The notes under the pieces were generated by a model. It was not told where the DNA came from. It saw only the letters and a list, made by a program, of their open reading frames with translations, and ran no database searches. This document shows, one piece after another, positions 47,886 through 61,386 of a stretch of DNA of 64,000 nucleotides. The translations under genes and the position numbers were made by a program. Location: the NCBI GenBank assembly GCA_025786725.1, contig JAHLTZ010000065.1, positions 1 through 64,000 on the forward strand. Direction: 5' to 3'. The DNA comes from Syncephalis fuscata. Lineage: Eukaryota; Zoopagomycota; Zoopagomycetes; Zoopagales; Piptocephalidaceae. How positions within the stretch are numbered: the first letter of the stretch is position 1; every line of letters begins with the position of its first letter.

Positions 47886-50800
47886 TTAGAAAACATTGAC
47901 TAGGTTGTGCATTAACTGTTCAAGACGCTAAAGTAATAATAATCAGTCATTAGTCATTATATCTATCTATCTATCTAATACTCATTCGACTTACCTGGTC
48001 GAGTGATGACAGTGTATCGGCATTACGTGCAAATAGATTGGCTACACGTCGACCTGCATTCTCGGCTTGAACTTGTGTGCGTTCATCAGCAGTGGCTGGA
48101 TGAGTTAATCTTAGTAAATCGGCAAATCCACCGGTACCAAAGAGTGCATTCTCCGCCAATGATGGCAATACCGGTGATCCAGCAGCCGGTGTCGTATGCG
48201 CTGTACTAATCGATCGGGTCGATGATAAGTAACTATCGGCTGAATCAGCTCTATCTGCCACCATTGTAGCCGCTACAGCTGCAGACACTGCTGTTGCTGT
48301 TGCTGTTGTAGCAATGTTGGCCGTATTAATAGTAGTAGGTGTGGTCGGCGAAGTAGCACCATCGATACTACTTACACCACCAATACCACTAATACCACTA
48401 ATAGATGGTGGCCCTCCTCTACTAGGGAAGGGATCGGTGAAACTGCGTTCTCTAGATACTATCACGGTGGGCGAACTACTACCAGAGGGGGCAGTTGTGG
48501 TGATAGTGGCCTTGACTAGCACTAGAGGCTCTACGGGCGGCCATTAAAGCAGCCGGTGGTGGTGCAGTAGGTGGGGCAATACCACCAAATACATTTCTCA
48601 CTGCCGATGATACATCAGGTCGCCGTCCACCGGCCAATTGAGAAGTACGACGTGATACGATACCATCATCAGAAGTAGAGATGGCCAATTTAGGTGATCC
48701 AAGGGCAATAGCATCATTAATAGATAGGCTAACTCTTTTACTATTGCCACTGCTACCACTGCCCCCATCATCACTGGCAAAACTAAGTCGCTTTACTTGG
48801 GCATAAGCCCTTTGTGTATCCGGATCAGAGCCAATAGAGTCACGACAGGATGAATACCGATCACTGCCTGTATCCGATCCAATAACCCAGCTATCAACTC
48901 TAGGTGTTGTTTTACGTGCTGTACGGGTCTGTGTTGCATCATCGTCTGAATAGTCGGCTGGTTGATCAAATGTCTCTTCGTCATATTGATCATATTGATC
49001 ATACAAATCCATCATATCAACATCATCAGGATTATTAGAAATGCGTCGTTGTATCGGTTTAGTAATAGTAATATTTTGTTGTTGTTATTATTGTTATTGC
49101 CGTCATTGTTGTTATTAGTGGCTTGTAAACTTGTTCGTTTACCTTGTATACTCGTTCGTTTACCACCGGCACTTAATCGCTTTTCACTCTTGGGTGTAAT
49201 AGGTGGCGGTGCTTGTGATATCGAAGATCGACGGCTATTACTGGCTGAATTGGGCAGACCAGTACCATTAACTGTAATCTGTGGTACATTCACTGATACT
49301 GTATCTGTACCAGTAGTAGTAACACTATTATTACTATTCTGTGGTGATAAAGCAACACCGAAACGATACGTATAAACACCACTGCCTCCTCTTAATACAA
49401 AAAGGCATTCTCTTCCCGTCCTGTATTACATCCATCACACAAGTATTCGGGGGCATTGGCTCATCTGTTATAACACATCATTAATACCAATAACACTAGT
49501 ATAGTCTATCGCTTACTTTGATGATTGTGGGATAGTATGACGTGGAAATTACCCGTATCTTGTAAAGAGAATTGCTGTTGCGCTAGATTGGCCAAATCAG
49601 CTATAGTAGAGGCCGTCTCTACACCAATGACTTCAAATATCTCTCGTGATCGATCGTCTTCATTGGCTAGTGCAACACCACCATGTTCATTATTAATAAC
49701 ATGGGCCACTACTTTAACAAATATTGCTTCAGATACAGTACGTGGTGTATCGGCCGCAGGTGTGGTTGGGTGTCGATGTAAGTAGAATCTAAATATATCA
49801 TCATGACCTGTATGATCGTGTACATCCTGTTCCGTCAATCCCATTTGATGTATAATGCCACTAATAGATGCTGTAGATGATCTCATACCACCACCACTTA
49901 ATCGTTTAACAGTAGCAAGTGACTGAGATCTAACAAGTTGAAGTACAGCAATTGGATGATCCTCGTCATTCAATCGATAATCACCTAAATAGATATTAGT
50001 ATCCATTGTATGATTAATTGGTTAGTTATTGGTTAATAGACCTACCCGATCCTTGGGTGACAATACTGATGTAGTAGTCACTATATTGTTGATCCTCTAG
50101 TTTGAATCGACGTACTGCCTGTCGTACCATGGCGGCTGCGGTGGTCTTGTCAGTGACAACAACATTCTTATAGGGGGGTGCTAGAGGTAGATTGCCGGCA
50201 AACACACGTAATACACACGCTGATGGATATTCAGCCATTTGTGGTGATAATGCATCAACATAGTCACCATAGGGATCAAATGACGCATTACTGTCTAGTT
50301 CAGATTCTGTCCAGGAAAGCGGTGTTGATACTTGTTCATCATCGTTATTTGGATCATAACTGCCACTCATTTGATCCTTTAATGAATCATCAGAGACACG
50401 TTTATTACGACGTGACCAATCTCGTCGTTTAAGTCCCTTCTCTTCTTGTTCATTCTGTCCAGCCATTGTATCTTCATCGCCACTCAACAATACCTCTTCA
50501 TTCTCTGGATCTTCTTCACCTGTTTCCAGTGGATCTGAACTGTAAATCTCTAGTTCATCTTCACTATCGGCATCTTTAATAAATTCAGTAACTTGGGCCA
50601 GTTGCGCATTAAACTTAACGCTTAAGCCACGAGGGGCCCGTCCACGCCGACCACCACCGGCAGCTGATGGATGCGAGTCATCTTTACTAGGCAGTAGTAG
50701 TTTGACATTACGGCTACGATTGAGACGCGATAGTCGTTCATAAGGTGTTTCTATATTCTCGGCTGGTATATAGCCTACTGCGCCATCATCCTCTGTACGG

Positions 50801-51414
50801 ACTAGCCACCAATACGTATTACTGTCATCAAGTAGCTGCAACCGTGTATCACGCCGTACAGTTAACTGTCCTTCTTGGGTGGCATCAAATCGATAGAGGG
50901 CATACACATGATCGAAGCTAATATCTTCATCCGGTGTCTTGGGTGTAGATAGACCGGATTCTTCTCCAGAGTCATCAAAGTCCTCTGCCAAATCACCTTC
51001 TTCATCGTATAATTCCATATCATCCTCTTCTGATGGATATGATTCATCCATATCAGAATGATCATTGTAAGCATGTCTACTGCTATCGTCGGTGTCATCG
51101 GCATAATAGGCCTGATGTACACCAGTATCCTCTAGTTCATAGTAGCCTTGATCCATGGTGGGTGTATTAAGGCCGTCATCCTCGATATTGCTATTATGAT
51201 TTGTATAGGCCGTATGCGATTGTGATTGCACGTCAAGTGTTTGAATAGAGACCCGTGCAGGCTGTATAGTCACTTGATTGACTGATTGTTGCATATTATG
51301 CTCTCGTTCAAGTTGTTGTTGACGGACAACGCGTGCATTCTCTTTGGCGGGTCGTTTGCGTGATGCAGACGCTGCCGCCGTATCAATAGTCAGATTGGGC
51401 CGACGAGCCATCAT
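47886..51414 (-). CDS. SH3 and Ras-association domain signalling/polarity protein
   Basis: ATG 51414 begins MMARRPNLTIDTAAAS. An acidic region precedes an SH3 domain (about 50910-50720: HVYALYRFDATQEGQLTVRR...WWLVRTEDDGAVGYIPAENI) followed by ETPYERLSRLNRSRN. Then a disordered Asp/Glu-rich stretch and a Ras-association domain crossing the first intron (YKNVVVTDKTTAAAMVRQAV, IVTQGSG + DYRLNDEDHPIAVLQLV). The C-terminal half is Ser/Thr/Ala-rich and disordered, ending in an amphipathic exon SSLDQ + RLEQLMHNLVNVF, TAA 47888-47886. One-base breaks at homopolymers (C5 near 49455, T5 near 49404, A4 near 49077) and one unclear break near 48515 interrupt the third exon. The SH3 with its C-flank recalls fungal polarity proteins, but I cannot name the family firmly. 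Confidence 0.75.
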
Positions 51415-51998
51415 TGTGCACCAACACTATTACAACTATGACGACAATTCACCCTAACAATCCACTGGCCCGTAAAACTATGTATAGATAGGTGTATATA
51501 TGTATATATGTATATATATATAAAAAGTAGTAGCTATCAGGCGTGGTACAAGTAACTAGGTGGTAATAGTGAATAGTGTAAAGTATTGAAAGAGATGAAG
51601 CGGTAGTTGAATAAAATGTCAAGGCAAAATTGAAACACACACATGTACAGTAACAAAACGGTAACACATGCACGGATAAGTAACAGAAACAAGTACAGCA
51701 ATGGATCTGTGTTGTTAAAGGCCACTTTGTCCTTATAAGACTTGTCTGTCTGTCTGTCTGTGTGTATGTGTGATATGTAACAGATAATAAAAATTTTAAT
51801 GAAGAAACAAAGGTGGCATCAAAAGTCACACCCGTGCTTTCAAGGAATGAGAAATAGGAATCGATAAATAGTATTGCAAAGTCCGCTGCCATGCCACATA
51901 AAGTATATTTATGCTAAATAGACTACAGTACCATTTAAAGGAGTACACTAACATTCAATTCCATTTATTTAATAAATATACAAATAGATTGTTTATAT
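51415..51998 (-). promoter_or_regulatory. Upstream/leader region of the SH3-RA gene, pyrimidine-rich
   Basis: On the minus strand this is C/T-rich with microsatellite-like tracts (ATATAC repeats at 51490-51525; GTCT repeats near 51744-51760). A 147-codon minus-strand frame lies here but translates to Thr/Tyr/Cys low complexity and is probably leader sequence, not a protein. Confidence 0.45.
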
Positions 51999-52860
51999 TT
52001 AAGCGTTCATAATGGCTTGGCTTGTTTTCCATAGACGATAGATTCTTAAATGGTCTTGTATTTTCTCTTCTATGACTAACTCAACGGCAGTCAGTGCTGC
52101 CCATCGTTCAGCACATCGTCGTATCGATGCTGCATCCTCCCAATTAATAAAATATATATCATTGCCACTATTGTTGTTGTTGTTGTTCTTGGCTGTTACT
52201 GGTGATTTAGTAGATGAAACTTGCCTATACGGTACAACTGGTGACAATAGTTGTTGTTGCCATCGATGTTCATGCATGTAACCATTCACAATATTGTTTA
52301 TCCACTTACGTGCCACCTTGGGCCGTACACTAACAATACCTACCAGTTCCCTCTCCTCTTCTTCCACTATTACTTTCTCCTTCTGCTTGCCTATTTTGCC
52401 CCCTAATTGACCTGATCGTTGTGGCGGTGGTTGAGGTGGTGTGTTGCACCACTAATATTGCCATTACTACTGATGTGCTCTGTAGCTACGATGGACCAAT
52501 TTTGAGTATTGATTTGAATTTGTTGCATAGTAGCAATTTGTTGGCTTTGTTGTCGTCCAATACGGCGCAATTCACTAATTGTTTGTTCCAATTCAATCAT
52601 TTGGCGACCTACAAGTGTTTCTAGCGTATTGATCTGATCAAGTAGTAAAGATTGAGCAGTGTCTATGCTACTGCTAGTTTGAGCTAATAAGGTATTTTGG
52701 GACGTGTACCCAGTGTTGTTGTTGTTGTTTGTTGACAAGCGGTTCTAGTAATATAAAGTTGTTCGGCTATATTAGCTGCAGCGTTTAAACAGGCTATAGA
52801 TCGTTGGTGATCGCGGGCATAAGCATCACACTGACCTAGTAAATGAGCCAGTTGTTGCAT
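51999..52860 (-). CDS. Unrecognised coiled-coil protein
   Basis: ATG 52860-52858 gives MQQLAHLLGQCDAYARDHQR, then a helical region (SIACLNAAANIAEQLYIT), an Asn run, a long heptad-rich coiled coil (QSLLLDQINTLETLVGRQMI, LEQTISELRRIGRQQSQQI), a Pro-rich linker (TPPQPPPQRS), a charged segment and a helical C-domain (WEDAASIRRCAERWAALTA, EEKIQDHLRIYRLW). It ends SQAIMNA and TAA. Two one-base breaks (near 52740 and 52430) are needed to connect the blocks; no intron is required. The heptad block slightly resembles Abl-interactor (WAVE complex) N-regions, but that is not enough to name it. Confidence 0.5.
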
Positions 52861-53253
52861 CACAATACTACTGTTGGTGTCATTGTGTTTACCGTGTTTA
52901 AAGAAAGAAAGAAAAAAATAGTGTTAATTATTGCCTATAAATACTTACGTGATTATCTATTATACAGTGTATATATGTATGTACGCCTTTGATATATATA
53001 ATCAAAATACTAGGCCAATGGAAATAAGTCTATTTATTAATTACTTACTTTAATAGACACATATTAATTGTTCAAATGCCATTTATATAGTCAGATTGAT
53101 TATAAAAAAGTTATTGTTTAATAAGCGACTTTTATAATAATTATATTAAATTTATTTTTATTTTATTCATTTATTCTATTAAACCAAATATTCAATCTAT
53201 TGAACATAAGGACAAGTGGCAAGTTTATTAATCATTACATCGTTACATTATAG

Positions 53254-53502
53254 TATGATTTGAAGTCAAATGACTAACATCTAATAACATCCAATCTATT
53301 GAACATAATGATGGGTAGTGAGTAACATCAATCATCAAATACTCAGCATCATAGATTATTATCCAGTATGCATATATCCACCATTTACTTATATCATTCT
53401 ATGATATACTAGACACATTCTATTGTTTATATGTTTCAACACACTTCACTCAGTCTACTTGTTGTGTTATATGCACCATAACTTTAACATTGTTTTATAT
53501 GC
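53254..53502. repeat. Dispersed repeat family, member b
   Basis: Shares with 55800-56034 an almost identical block including TATTGAACAT(A/G)ATGATGGG, CATCATAGATT and a 100-bp stretch with ATATACTAGACACATTCTAT. More distant members are at 1949-2100 and 59649-59770, sharing the GTGGTGRGTRA core and the preceding TGATTTGGG-type block. Confidence 0.7.
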
Positions 53503-55799
53503 CTTCTCACCGTGCATTTATTAGTTTATATGTCATTTTATACTCGTCCATCCATGCTCTATCCAAAACTATTTTCATTTTTGTTCTAGCGTTATTATTA
53601 ACAACTGTCAACTAATGTCGCTCATTGATCATGCATATATGCTCAGTAACTATACCACTGCTGTCCATACTTTTTACTTTGTATATTCGTTTTATTATCC
53701 AGTAAATACGCGCTAGCTATTACCGTTGTCTGTTTGGTTCTAGCACCATTATTAGAAAAGTTCACGCAAGTTGCTTATCTGCTCATGCATATATGCTCGA
53801 TAGCTTTAACAAAGCTAGTTGCCTTTTTAATTAGCATAGCTGATAGCTGTTATGCTATTTTACCGTACAGTTACTATGCGCTATCAATAACTACTGCCAG
53901 CTTGACGCCAGCTTTAATATTGACAAGTTTGACTTGTTTCGCTTAGTCATTCCTTCCCAAGGCGCACTATAGCTTTAATGCTGCTATTCATACAATTACT
54001 TTTGGTATTTATTTGCTCCATATTATTGTATGCTTAATGGCTATGCTTTATTTGCAGAAGCTATACGTTCCTTGTTAGCTGTTTGTTTCAAAGTTTAGCT
54101 CTGAGCACTTCTTTTACTTATTACACACAAACGCGCAAGTATAATAACCTTCTTACACTGCTAATGCTCTTTTTGCTGTTTTCCAGTGCTGATATGTTGC
54201 AATGGTATGAGACGAGCCAGTGATGAACTGGTATAAGCTATTACACCAAATAAAGCTTGTTATTACAAAATAGATATTCACTATGGGTGTTGTGTATACG
54301 TGGTTTAAAAGTGTCGTATAGCTTATTGCAGAGTAATCATGTATTGTGCTATAGCTACTTGAGCATAAGGACAAAGTGTACGTATATTTACGATGTGGCC
54401 GTAGACAGTGCTGGTTACTCTATTCGACGCAATTAAAAGCAATAATAAACTTGGCCAAAAATAATTTGCCCTAAGATCTTATTAGATGGATTGCATTAGT
54501 ATTCAACATATAAGCCATTGGTATTTACTGTAACTACAAGCTTGAAGCTGATCTCATTTAGCTGCTTTGAATGCTGCCTAGATGATCAGCATTGTTTAAA
54601 ATAAAGCCATACTTGATATTGCCAAATAAACGGACTTACTATGTTATTTGTAAAGTTTAGCATATATCATTTTTACGCTTAATCGGTTAAGCCGTGTAAT
54701 CTAGATTTAATCCACCAGCTTATCGCGTTGTAAAAAGCTTGCCAATATTAATGTTCAGACAATATAATGACAGTAATAAAGACTCTTTTGCAATAAGTGT
54801 ACAAGAAAATACACGGTTTAATACATATTACACTAATAGTTACATGCACTGAAGATTCTATTGGAATGTTTGTAGCTGCTTATACGGAAGACTAAGAGCA
54901 ATTGCGTAGTACATTGGTCATAGGCGGTTTTAGACGACTCATGTTTTATTACGACATTTTCCACAACTATCACAATACATAAGCTGGCTTTACCGCTCCT
55001 CCGAACCAACACTGCACCTTTATCTTCTCTTTCTACTCTTTACCACTCGATATACGCTACACTCATTCGCTCTTACTGCCATTTGTTGTCCAATATGCTT
55101 TGCACTCGCTAGACGTCTAATGATTACAAGATCACTGCTGGTTGCTGCTATATGTACTAAGGTCGGTAAACGGGCGTGGGAGGTGCGATGCAGTTGTGCC
55201 TTTTGGCTATGAAGCACTGGATATGCAGTGTTCTAGAAGCTATATATCACGCAGTGTGTACTCCAGCATGCTGTAGAAGGCGCTTGTCTGCACATAGTTG
55301 ATTGGTCTTTTGTATAGTAACATTGGTACGCTTACCGTGTGTTTGTTTGCGAGGTTGCCTTGCTGAGTATCTGGCTGTTGAGGCGACATAAGGTTTGCGC
55401 TTGAAGATATCTGATATCTGATGGTGCAGAGCAAATGTTGTTTGGACAACCACTACTTATTGCGGTGTAGTCAAGCAGCAAACATCATTGGCACATATGG
55501 CTCATCTCGTTTACTGACCCTCTTCAATAGATATAGATTTAAGCGATATTTAGATTTGGCAAGAACAGGGCCACAATATGCTGTACAGTCATCCGGTTTG
55601 TACTAGTCTATCATTATTTATGTATTTCTTTGTTTAAATAAATAAATGTAGCATTTCTTATTTATTAACATACTACTATTAGTTGCGTTCATATAAATAC
55701 AGACATCTTCCCTTTAATAATAGTACTAGTTGTTTCTGCTATTGTTATTACACTGATAATAAACAACCTATTAATCATTGAATGTGCTTTGAAGGCAAA

Positions 55800-56034
55800 C
55801 GATTAAATTTGATGCATCCATGCAGTTGAACTAAACAATTGCTTTATTGAACATGATGATGGGCGGTGAGTGATGTCAATTATCAAATACTCATCATCAT
55901 AGATTTATTATCCAATACTATTATATATCATTCTATGATATACTAGACACATTCTATTGTTTATATGTTTCAACACACTTCACTCAGTCTACTCGTTGTG
56001 TTATATGCACTATAACTTTGACACCGTTTTGCAT
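55800..56034. repeat. Dispersed repeat family, member c
   Basis: Copy of 53254-53502 lacking about 25 bp in the middle (the CATATATCCACCATTTACTTA part). Flanking sequence differs, so this is a dispersed and not a segmental copy. Confidence 0.7.
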
Positions 56035-58453
56035 ACTCTATATTTTATATCTATTCTGGTATATCCTATTCTATATAAACAAGTTGCAAGCTGCTTAAAG
56101 CCGGTATTCATTTGACTCTAGCGTCATTAATAGTAATACTTAACCTATCGCGCTTATTGGCTGTTGGCTTATTGAACTATAGCACTATAGCTTCAATGCA
56201 TTACTCACGCCTCTCTGTTATATATTCATTCTATTATAATGCATTCCATTATATAGCACCTAATATATACTCAAAACTGTCGTCTATTTGTCAATAGTTT
56301 TATTGTTTACAAATTCTAATTCAGTTGGATTATTGAGCTATATGCGCTATAGTTTCACCGCTATCACTCATGCCTTTCCTTTGTATATTCATTCTATTAT
56401 ATGTAATTCTAGTATATAGTATTGCAGTTTATTTGGAACTGTTTTGCCGTCCGGCGTTAGCTCTGCTCATTATGGTTTTTGTTTATCTCGCTCATTTGTT
56501 CATGCATATATATACACTATAATGTTAATACTACTATTTACACACATTTGTTTTGTTTTGTTTTTGTCTTATATCGTTGCATAGTCTAATAGCTAGCATT
56601 ATTGGTAAAAGTTGCTTGCTTGTCGCTAGCTGTATTTGTTAAAAATTCAACTCTACTGCTTCTATTGCTTATTGAGTGTATGCATAGTAACTTTATCAAG
56701 ATCATGTATTATTTAAAGTAAATCTAGCTATTGCAGGATGAGTGTTGGCCAAGGATGTAGCATATATATAAGTATTATAATTATCCTATATTGTTTATTG
56801 AAAAGTAATCACAGTGTTTTATAGCTATTCAAGCATAATAATAAAGCACAGACACAGTAGCAATAGAATCGGTAATAATATAGCGCGATGCACGTTGATT
56901 ATTAATTCACTACATTACAGCGACAGTTAAGGCAATTTGCATATTACTACAGTATACATAGCGTAACAAGCATATGTTGTTTAGAATACAATGTCAGTAA
57001 ATTATAGATATGCTTGGGCATTTGAGATTAGTAAGCAAGCTGAATGTTTTGGCATAGTATCAACCGATACGGATGTCAACGCGTTCAAACAGCTAAGTCC
57101 TTAGTGCGCAATAGATTACTGATCGCCAGACAACTTGTAATTTATGCTGCAGCACTTGAAGCGGTCGCACTTTTACTTAGAATGTTGCCGAGTATAGCTA
57201 CGTGTACAATTAGATATATATATACATTACTATTTGTCGTATTCTGCCAAGTACTTGTGCAATACTGTGTCTAGTATGTCTAGTAAACTACAACCATACC
57301 TACCGAGTACACTGATATACACATCCATGCATGTATTTTACATATAGCAAAACCATCAGCTATTTATAATGTAAAACAACAAGCTATTACAAACTGTTGT
57401 AGTAGTGAACTGGCTACATAAGCTAAATGATATGTATCTGCATCAGTAACAAAACTACGGTAATTACAACTCACTTACCAACAAACCACCTTTAAACCAA
57501 GTTTCAATATAAACGTGCTGTATAAAGCATTGGCATTGTTTATGGTGTTAAAAGTATACAGATATACTAGAATATAAATCAATCAAATAAGTAACGAAGC
57601 AATTGTATAAATAAAATACACTGTATGTTATGAATATTAAATATATACAAGTGACTTGAATAAACACCATTATATGTTATTACAGCTACATGTATTGTGT
57701 AAATGATTTGCTATTGCTTCAGCCGTGTACACGCGTTATTAATAGGCGCTATTAATACGCGATAGGCATGGTGGTGGCGTATTTATGAAAAGTAAACACA
57801 AGACCACGTGCTTTGTCTATTTGTTGTTGTGATCACGCCATCCAGTTTATCGGACTATTTACCGGTTTAGCAAGGTGTACACGGACCATTTGATATTATG
57901 TCCGATGCAGGCCTGTTTTGGTTAGTGAGATTGCATTAAGCTGCATGAGTACAGGAAGATGCTACAAGTTGTGTATACAGCTACTCAATACAATAAACGA
58001 TAATACAAAGTATTGGATGTGAGTGTAAGATAATTAAGTAACGATTTACTATGTAAAAAGCCGCGCAAAATCAATCTGTAGTGTTCTATAACGCTTTCTG
58101 TTTATTTCCTTTCACAACTCTGTTTACTTACTTACTACATTGCTGTAGTTTTGTTGTTATTGTTTATAAATTGTTTATTAAAGGTAAGCAAGTGTTGCGT
58201 TTGCGCTGATTAATGGATAGTGCTATGACTGCTGCACCAAGTTGTTTTGTTGCGTAACACTTTGCACTGTGCATGCTTTGCTTGTTTACTTATTCAACCG
58301 CGTATTGCATCCTTGGCACATGCATAAATCATCTACCTAATTAAACTGAATAGTTTGGTTGGTTATGCTGCGCTCGCACTTGAGTTTTATATGCTAGCTA
58401 CATGGTATTGATTATCTGTTATGTGCGCTTTGCTATAGCTTAAGTAGTTCAAT

Positions 58454-59024
58454 ATGACTACTTCATGTCATACACGCGGCGGCATAATTGCTGCCACCTT
58501 ACCTTTGCGCGTTCAGAAACGCACCTTTTCTGAGACACATATGGCGCAAGGTAACAAGACGGTCTTGAAAAAGGCCCGCGTGACAAAGTCCGTATCGGAT
58601 CGGATACTGACTTTGTCAACACCAGTCTTTGCTGGACCTACGTTCAGCTTTTCTGCCCATTACTACTGCTTAACTGGGGTGTTTACGAGACAGCCCCAAT
58701 GGATGGTGTTGAGGCAGTCGATGCCTTCACCTTTGGCTCGCATTACAGCTCGCCCAGCGGTGCTGCTGACGAGGCAGTGCCAATGGATGGTGTCGAATAC
58801 ACCAGCAAGCGTCAACCTGAAAAGCAAAGGCATGCAAAAACGGGGCAGCTTTCAAAATGGCAGCTCCAAAGCCGCGCCGTCACGGTGTTGTGCGCGGCAC
58901 CAGTGACCAGGTTCAGGCAAGTACAAGTAGTAATGCGGCGGGGAAACAGCCGGCAGTTCAAGAAGTGGCTATTCGGCGGCCACAAATCCGCCTTACCATA
59001 GACGGAAAAGGCGTACTCCTATAA
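58454..59024 (+). CDS. Orphan basic, low-complexity protein in a GC-richer island
   Basis: A GC-richer island in AT-rich surroundings. From ATG 58454 (MTTSCHTRGGIIAATLPLRV) the frame can be followed with two one-base corrections (G run near 58675; A5 run near 58838) through two copies of the motif APMDGVE/VPMDGVE, a Lys/Arg/Gln-rich part and AAPKPRRHGVVRG to a C-terminus RRPQIRLTIDGKGVLL and TAA 59022-59024. About 190 residues, Ser/Arg/Lys-rich, probably disordered. No family recognised. Base composition unlike its flanks could mean recent origin or transfer, or simply that it is the only gene here. Confidence 0.45.
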
Positions 59025-59086
59025 AGTACGGTAAGTAAATGTATCAATCAAATAAAGCAATACTAATACTACTTTAGATACCATTG

Positions 59087-59230
59087 TAATAAGGCGGGGC
59101 CAACAGATAAGCGGCACTGTACACCGGGCTCTGTCGTTCAACTATAGAACTTGACAGGGACTGGGAACAGTAGCCACTTGTCGTTTTAATGGGCTAGCCA
59201 CTTTTGCCGAATCACATTTTGTTTTATTTT
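59087..59230 (+). repeat. Dispersed element, copy A (downstream of orphan gene)
   Basis: Shares spaced blocks with 61688-61820: GGGC(C/GG)A...TAAGC, CACCGGGCTCTGTCG/AACCGGGCTTTGTCG, AATGGGCTAGC and ATAAATCAGT/ATAAAATCAGT, in the same order and spacing. Both copies begin shortly after a small coding region. Nature unknown: old coding exon, SINE or structured 3' element. Confidence 0.5.
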
Positions 59231-59648
59231 GTTTTATAAGCTTTGTACTAATAAATCAGTTTACAATCACTTATTACAAATTAATACCAATACTAATGTT
59301 TAGACAACAACTATTTAGGCAATAAAATACAACACCACTTCTGGACTATTAATCGATTTAAATTAATAGATCATTTATTGTAAGTAACATATTAATGAAT
59401 ATTAATATTTACATCCAATTAATACTGTTTACTAGATTTACAACAACTGGAAACTACTGTATTACTTTGTACAAATATATAATCGATTGACGAGTACAAA
59501 GAATTATTATGCGATATTTATATTTGATTTATTTGAACAATTGGCAAGCTATACTGTATAGTAATAGCAAGTATATAACACTTTCTGTTGCTCAATTGCA
59601 TTTAGCACTACATAATTTGCCTCTATAAGCAATTTATTATTCATTTAG

Positions 59649-59770
59649 TATGATTTGGGATTGAATGGATAAATTAATCATATTTATTTATTGATATAAA
59701 ACTGAGTGGTGGGTGACGTCAGTCATTAAAATACTTGCCATTACAAATTCATCATCCCTGTCACTATGCA
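59649..59770. repeat. Dispersed repeat family, member d (diverged)
   Basis: TATGATTTGGGATTGAATGG followed by the GTGGTGGGTGACGTCAGTC core and TTCATCATCC, matching the order of blocks in members a (1949-2100), b and c. Confidence 0.5.
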
Positions 59771-60879
59771 TATGTTTTATATAAATACAGCATCTTCTCA
59801 TTGCATAGCTATTATATTGCATATAGTTATCTCTCATAGCAGCTATTTTATATTTAAGACTATTTTCAGTCGACCGCTGGTTTCTTTTGCTCGTTACCCT
59901 ATATACACACACACAATAGCTCTCTTACTATTATTTATAATGCCATCATTATTTGGCAGTATTAATATATTGTCTATTTCAAAATAGCTATGCATTACTT
60001 TTACAAATGCTCAAGCATAAGGACTAAATATAGACAAACCAAAATAGGATTATCAGTAGTGGTTGTCATAGTGTGGCATAATCGTCAACGTTTACAACAC
60101 AATAATAATTAACTGCTTTCATTGCTGCATATAATAGCAGCTCGATTTAACAGCAAACGGCAAATAATAAATATTCAAATTAACTATAGCTACTATATTT
60201 AATACAATTAGTATTTGCCTAAAAGCGTGCCTGTTCAATTGGTATTAACGTTCATTGTCGTTATTTGGGGCTTGAAGTACTATCAACCATACGGTACAGA
60301 TTAATGAGCTATTAACAGCATTCATTAGCCATACCATGTACAGCCTAAACTCGATTACACATGTTACCTAATCATGATACTGCACAGGCATACTTGCATC
60401 CAAGTAATAACAATACTGTGTAGCACCATATAATGCCAACGTTACCTATATGCTAATAAATATATGCTATATCGGTATTGTACATAATACATTAGTCTTA
60501 TTAGTGCTTTGACACAGCATATTAATTTTTATAGAGCAATTTGTGTGTAGCGACACAAACAATACATTATCCATCATACAATTGCTTTCTTTTTGCTTAC
60601 AACAAACCCACTGCTGTTTTATTGTTTAACACTATCTTTTAACAAGCAAGTAATTGAGAATACACATATATTGCCTTTATAATTGCTGCTTGTTGTGTGC
60701 ATTTTGATTTGCGCCGTATACTTTTTTATTACTTGTATATAAAGTGCTGCTTAGCGGTTTGGACTTTTGTTTGCAATTGTAGCCGCGTTTTTGTTATATA
60801 TATTATTAACATAATGTTAATTGTTTGCATTTTGTGCATATTAGTATACTAAATCCATGTATTTATAACTAACAATCCA
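59771..60879. other. AT-rich intergenic region
   Basis: No gene supported. Confidence 0.4.
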
Positions 60880-61295
60880 ATGCATTCGAGCCTCGCAGAG
60901 TGTCATTGCTGCGCCACAGAACAACAATGGTTACTTATGACAATAACATGTACACTGTTAGTAGTCAGGTAACTGCTTATATACAAAAAATTTAGTGTTT
61001 AAATTTGATTAATTTATCTGTACACAAGTATTATTGTCACCACTGGTGTGTATGGTTAGTGGCTGACCAGGCTAATGCAAACTGTTGCTAAGCCGTCACT
61101 TGAGCATGCAGCAATTGAGGAGCGACTGAATTATAACCATGTAAATACCAAAATATTGCATGTAGGTGCATTTATTATGCTTTTAAATTATATGCTAATA
61201 TGTAAACCATAAAATCATAGACAACAGTTGAGATCATTACTCGACTAGCGGTCGATATGTTTGCGGTGATGTTACCTCCAACTGGTCAAAAATAA
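60880..61295 (+). CDS. Small orphan membrane protein, three exons
   Basis: Exons 60880-60968, 61071-61140 and 61221-61295 total 234 nt and join in frame to 77 residues and TAA. It has a Cys/His start (MHSSLAECHCCATEQQ), one hydrophobic segment (WLLMTITCTLLVV), then SLEHAAIEERLNYNH + TTVEIITRLAVDMFAVMLPP. Introns have GTAACT/CCAG and GTAAAT/ATAG ends, like those of the confirmed genes. No family recognised. Agreement of three open exons with two phase-compatible introns is the main support; chance cannot be excluded in this AT-rich region. Confidence 0.4.
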
Positions 61296-61386
61296 TTTTG
61301 AAAGGGGAATACAAACCGACCTGTAAAAACGTTAAACTGGCGATGTTTGTGCCACAATATATGTAAACATCGCTAGTGTCAATAAT

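Larger units (their letters stand above)
52861..58453. other. Long AT-rich region without recognised genes
   Basis: About 5.6 kb of AT-rich DNA. It holds two members of a dispersed repeat family (53254-53502 and 55800-56034, annotated separately) and recurring motifs such as CATGCATATATGCTC near 53630, 53780 and, diverged, 56500. Frames of 60-76 codons occur on both strands but none shows splice sites with conserved products. Confidence 0.5.

Noticed and set aside
51449-51892. 147-codon minus-strand frame upstream of the SH3-RA gene
   Set aside because: Low-complexity Thr/Tyr/Cys translation of a pyrimidine-rich leader with microsatellites; no homology or splice context.
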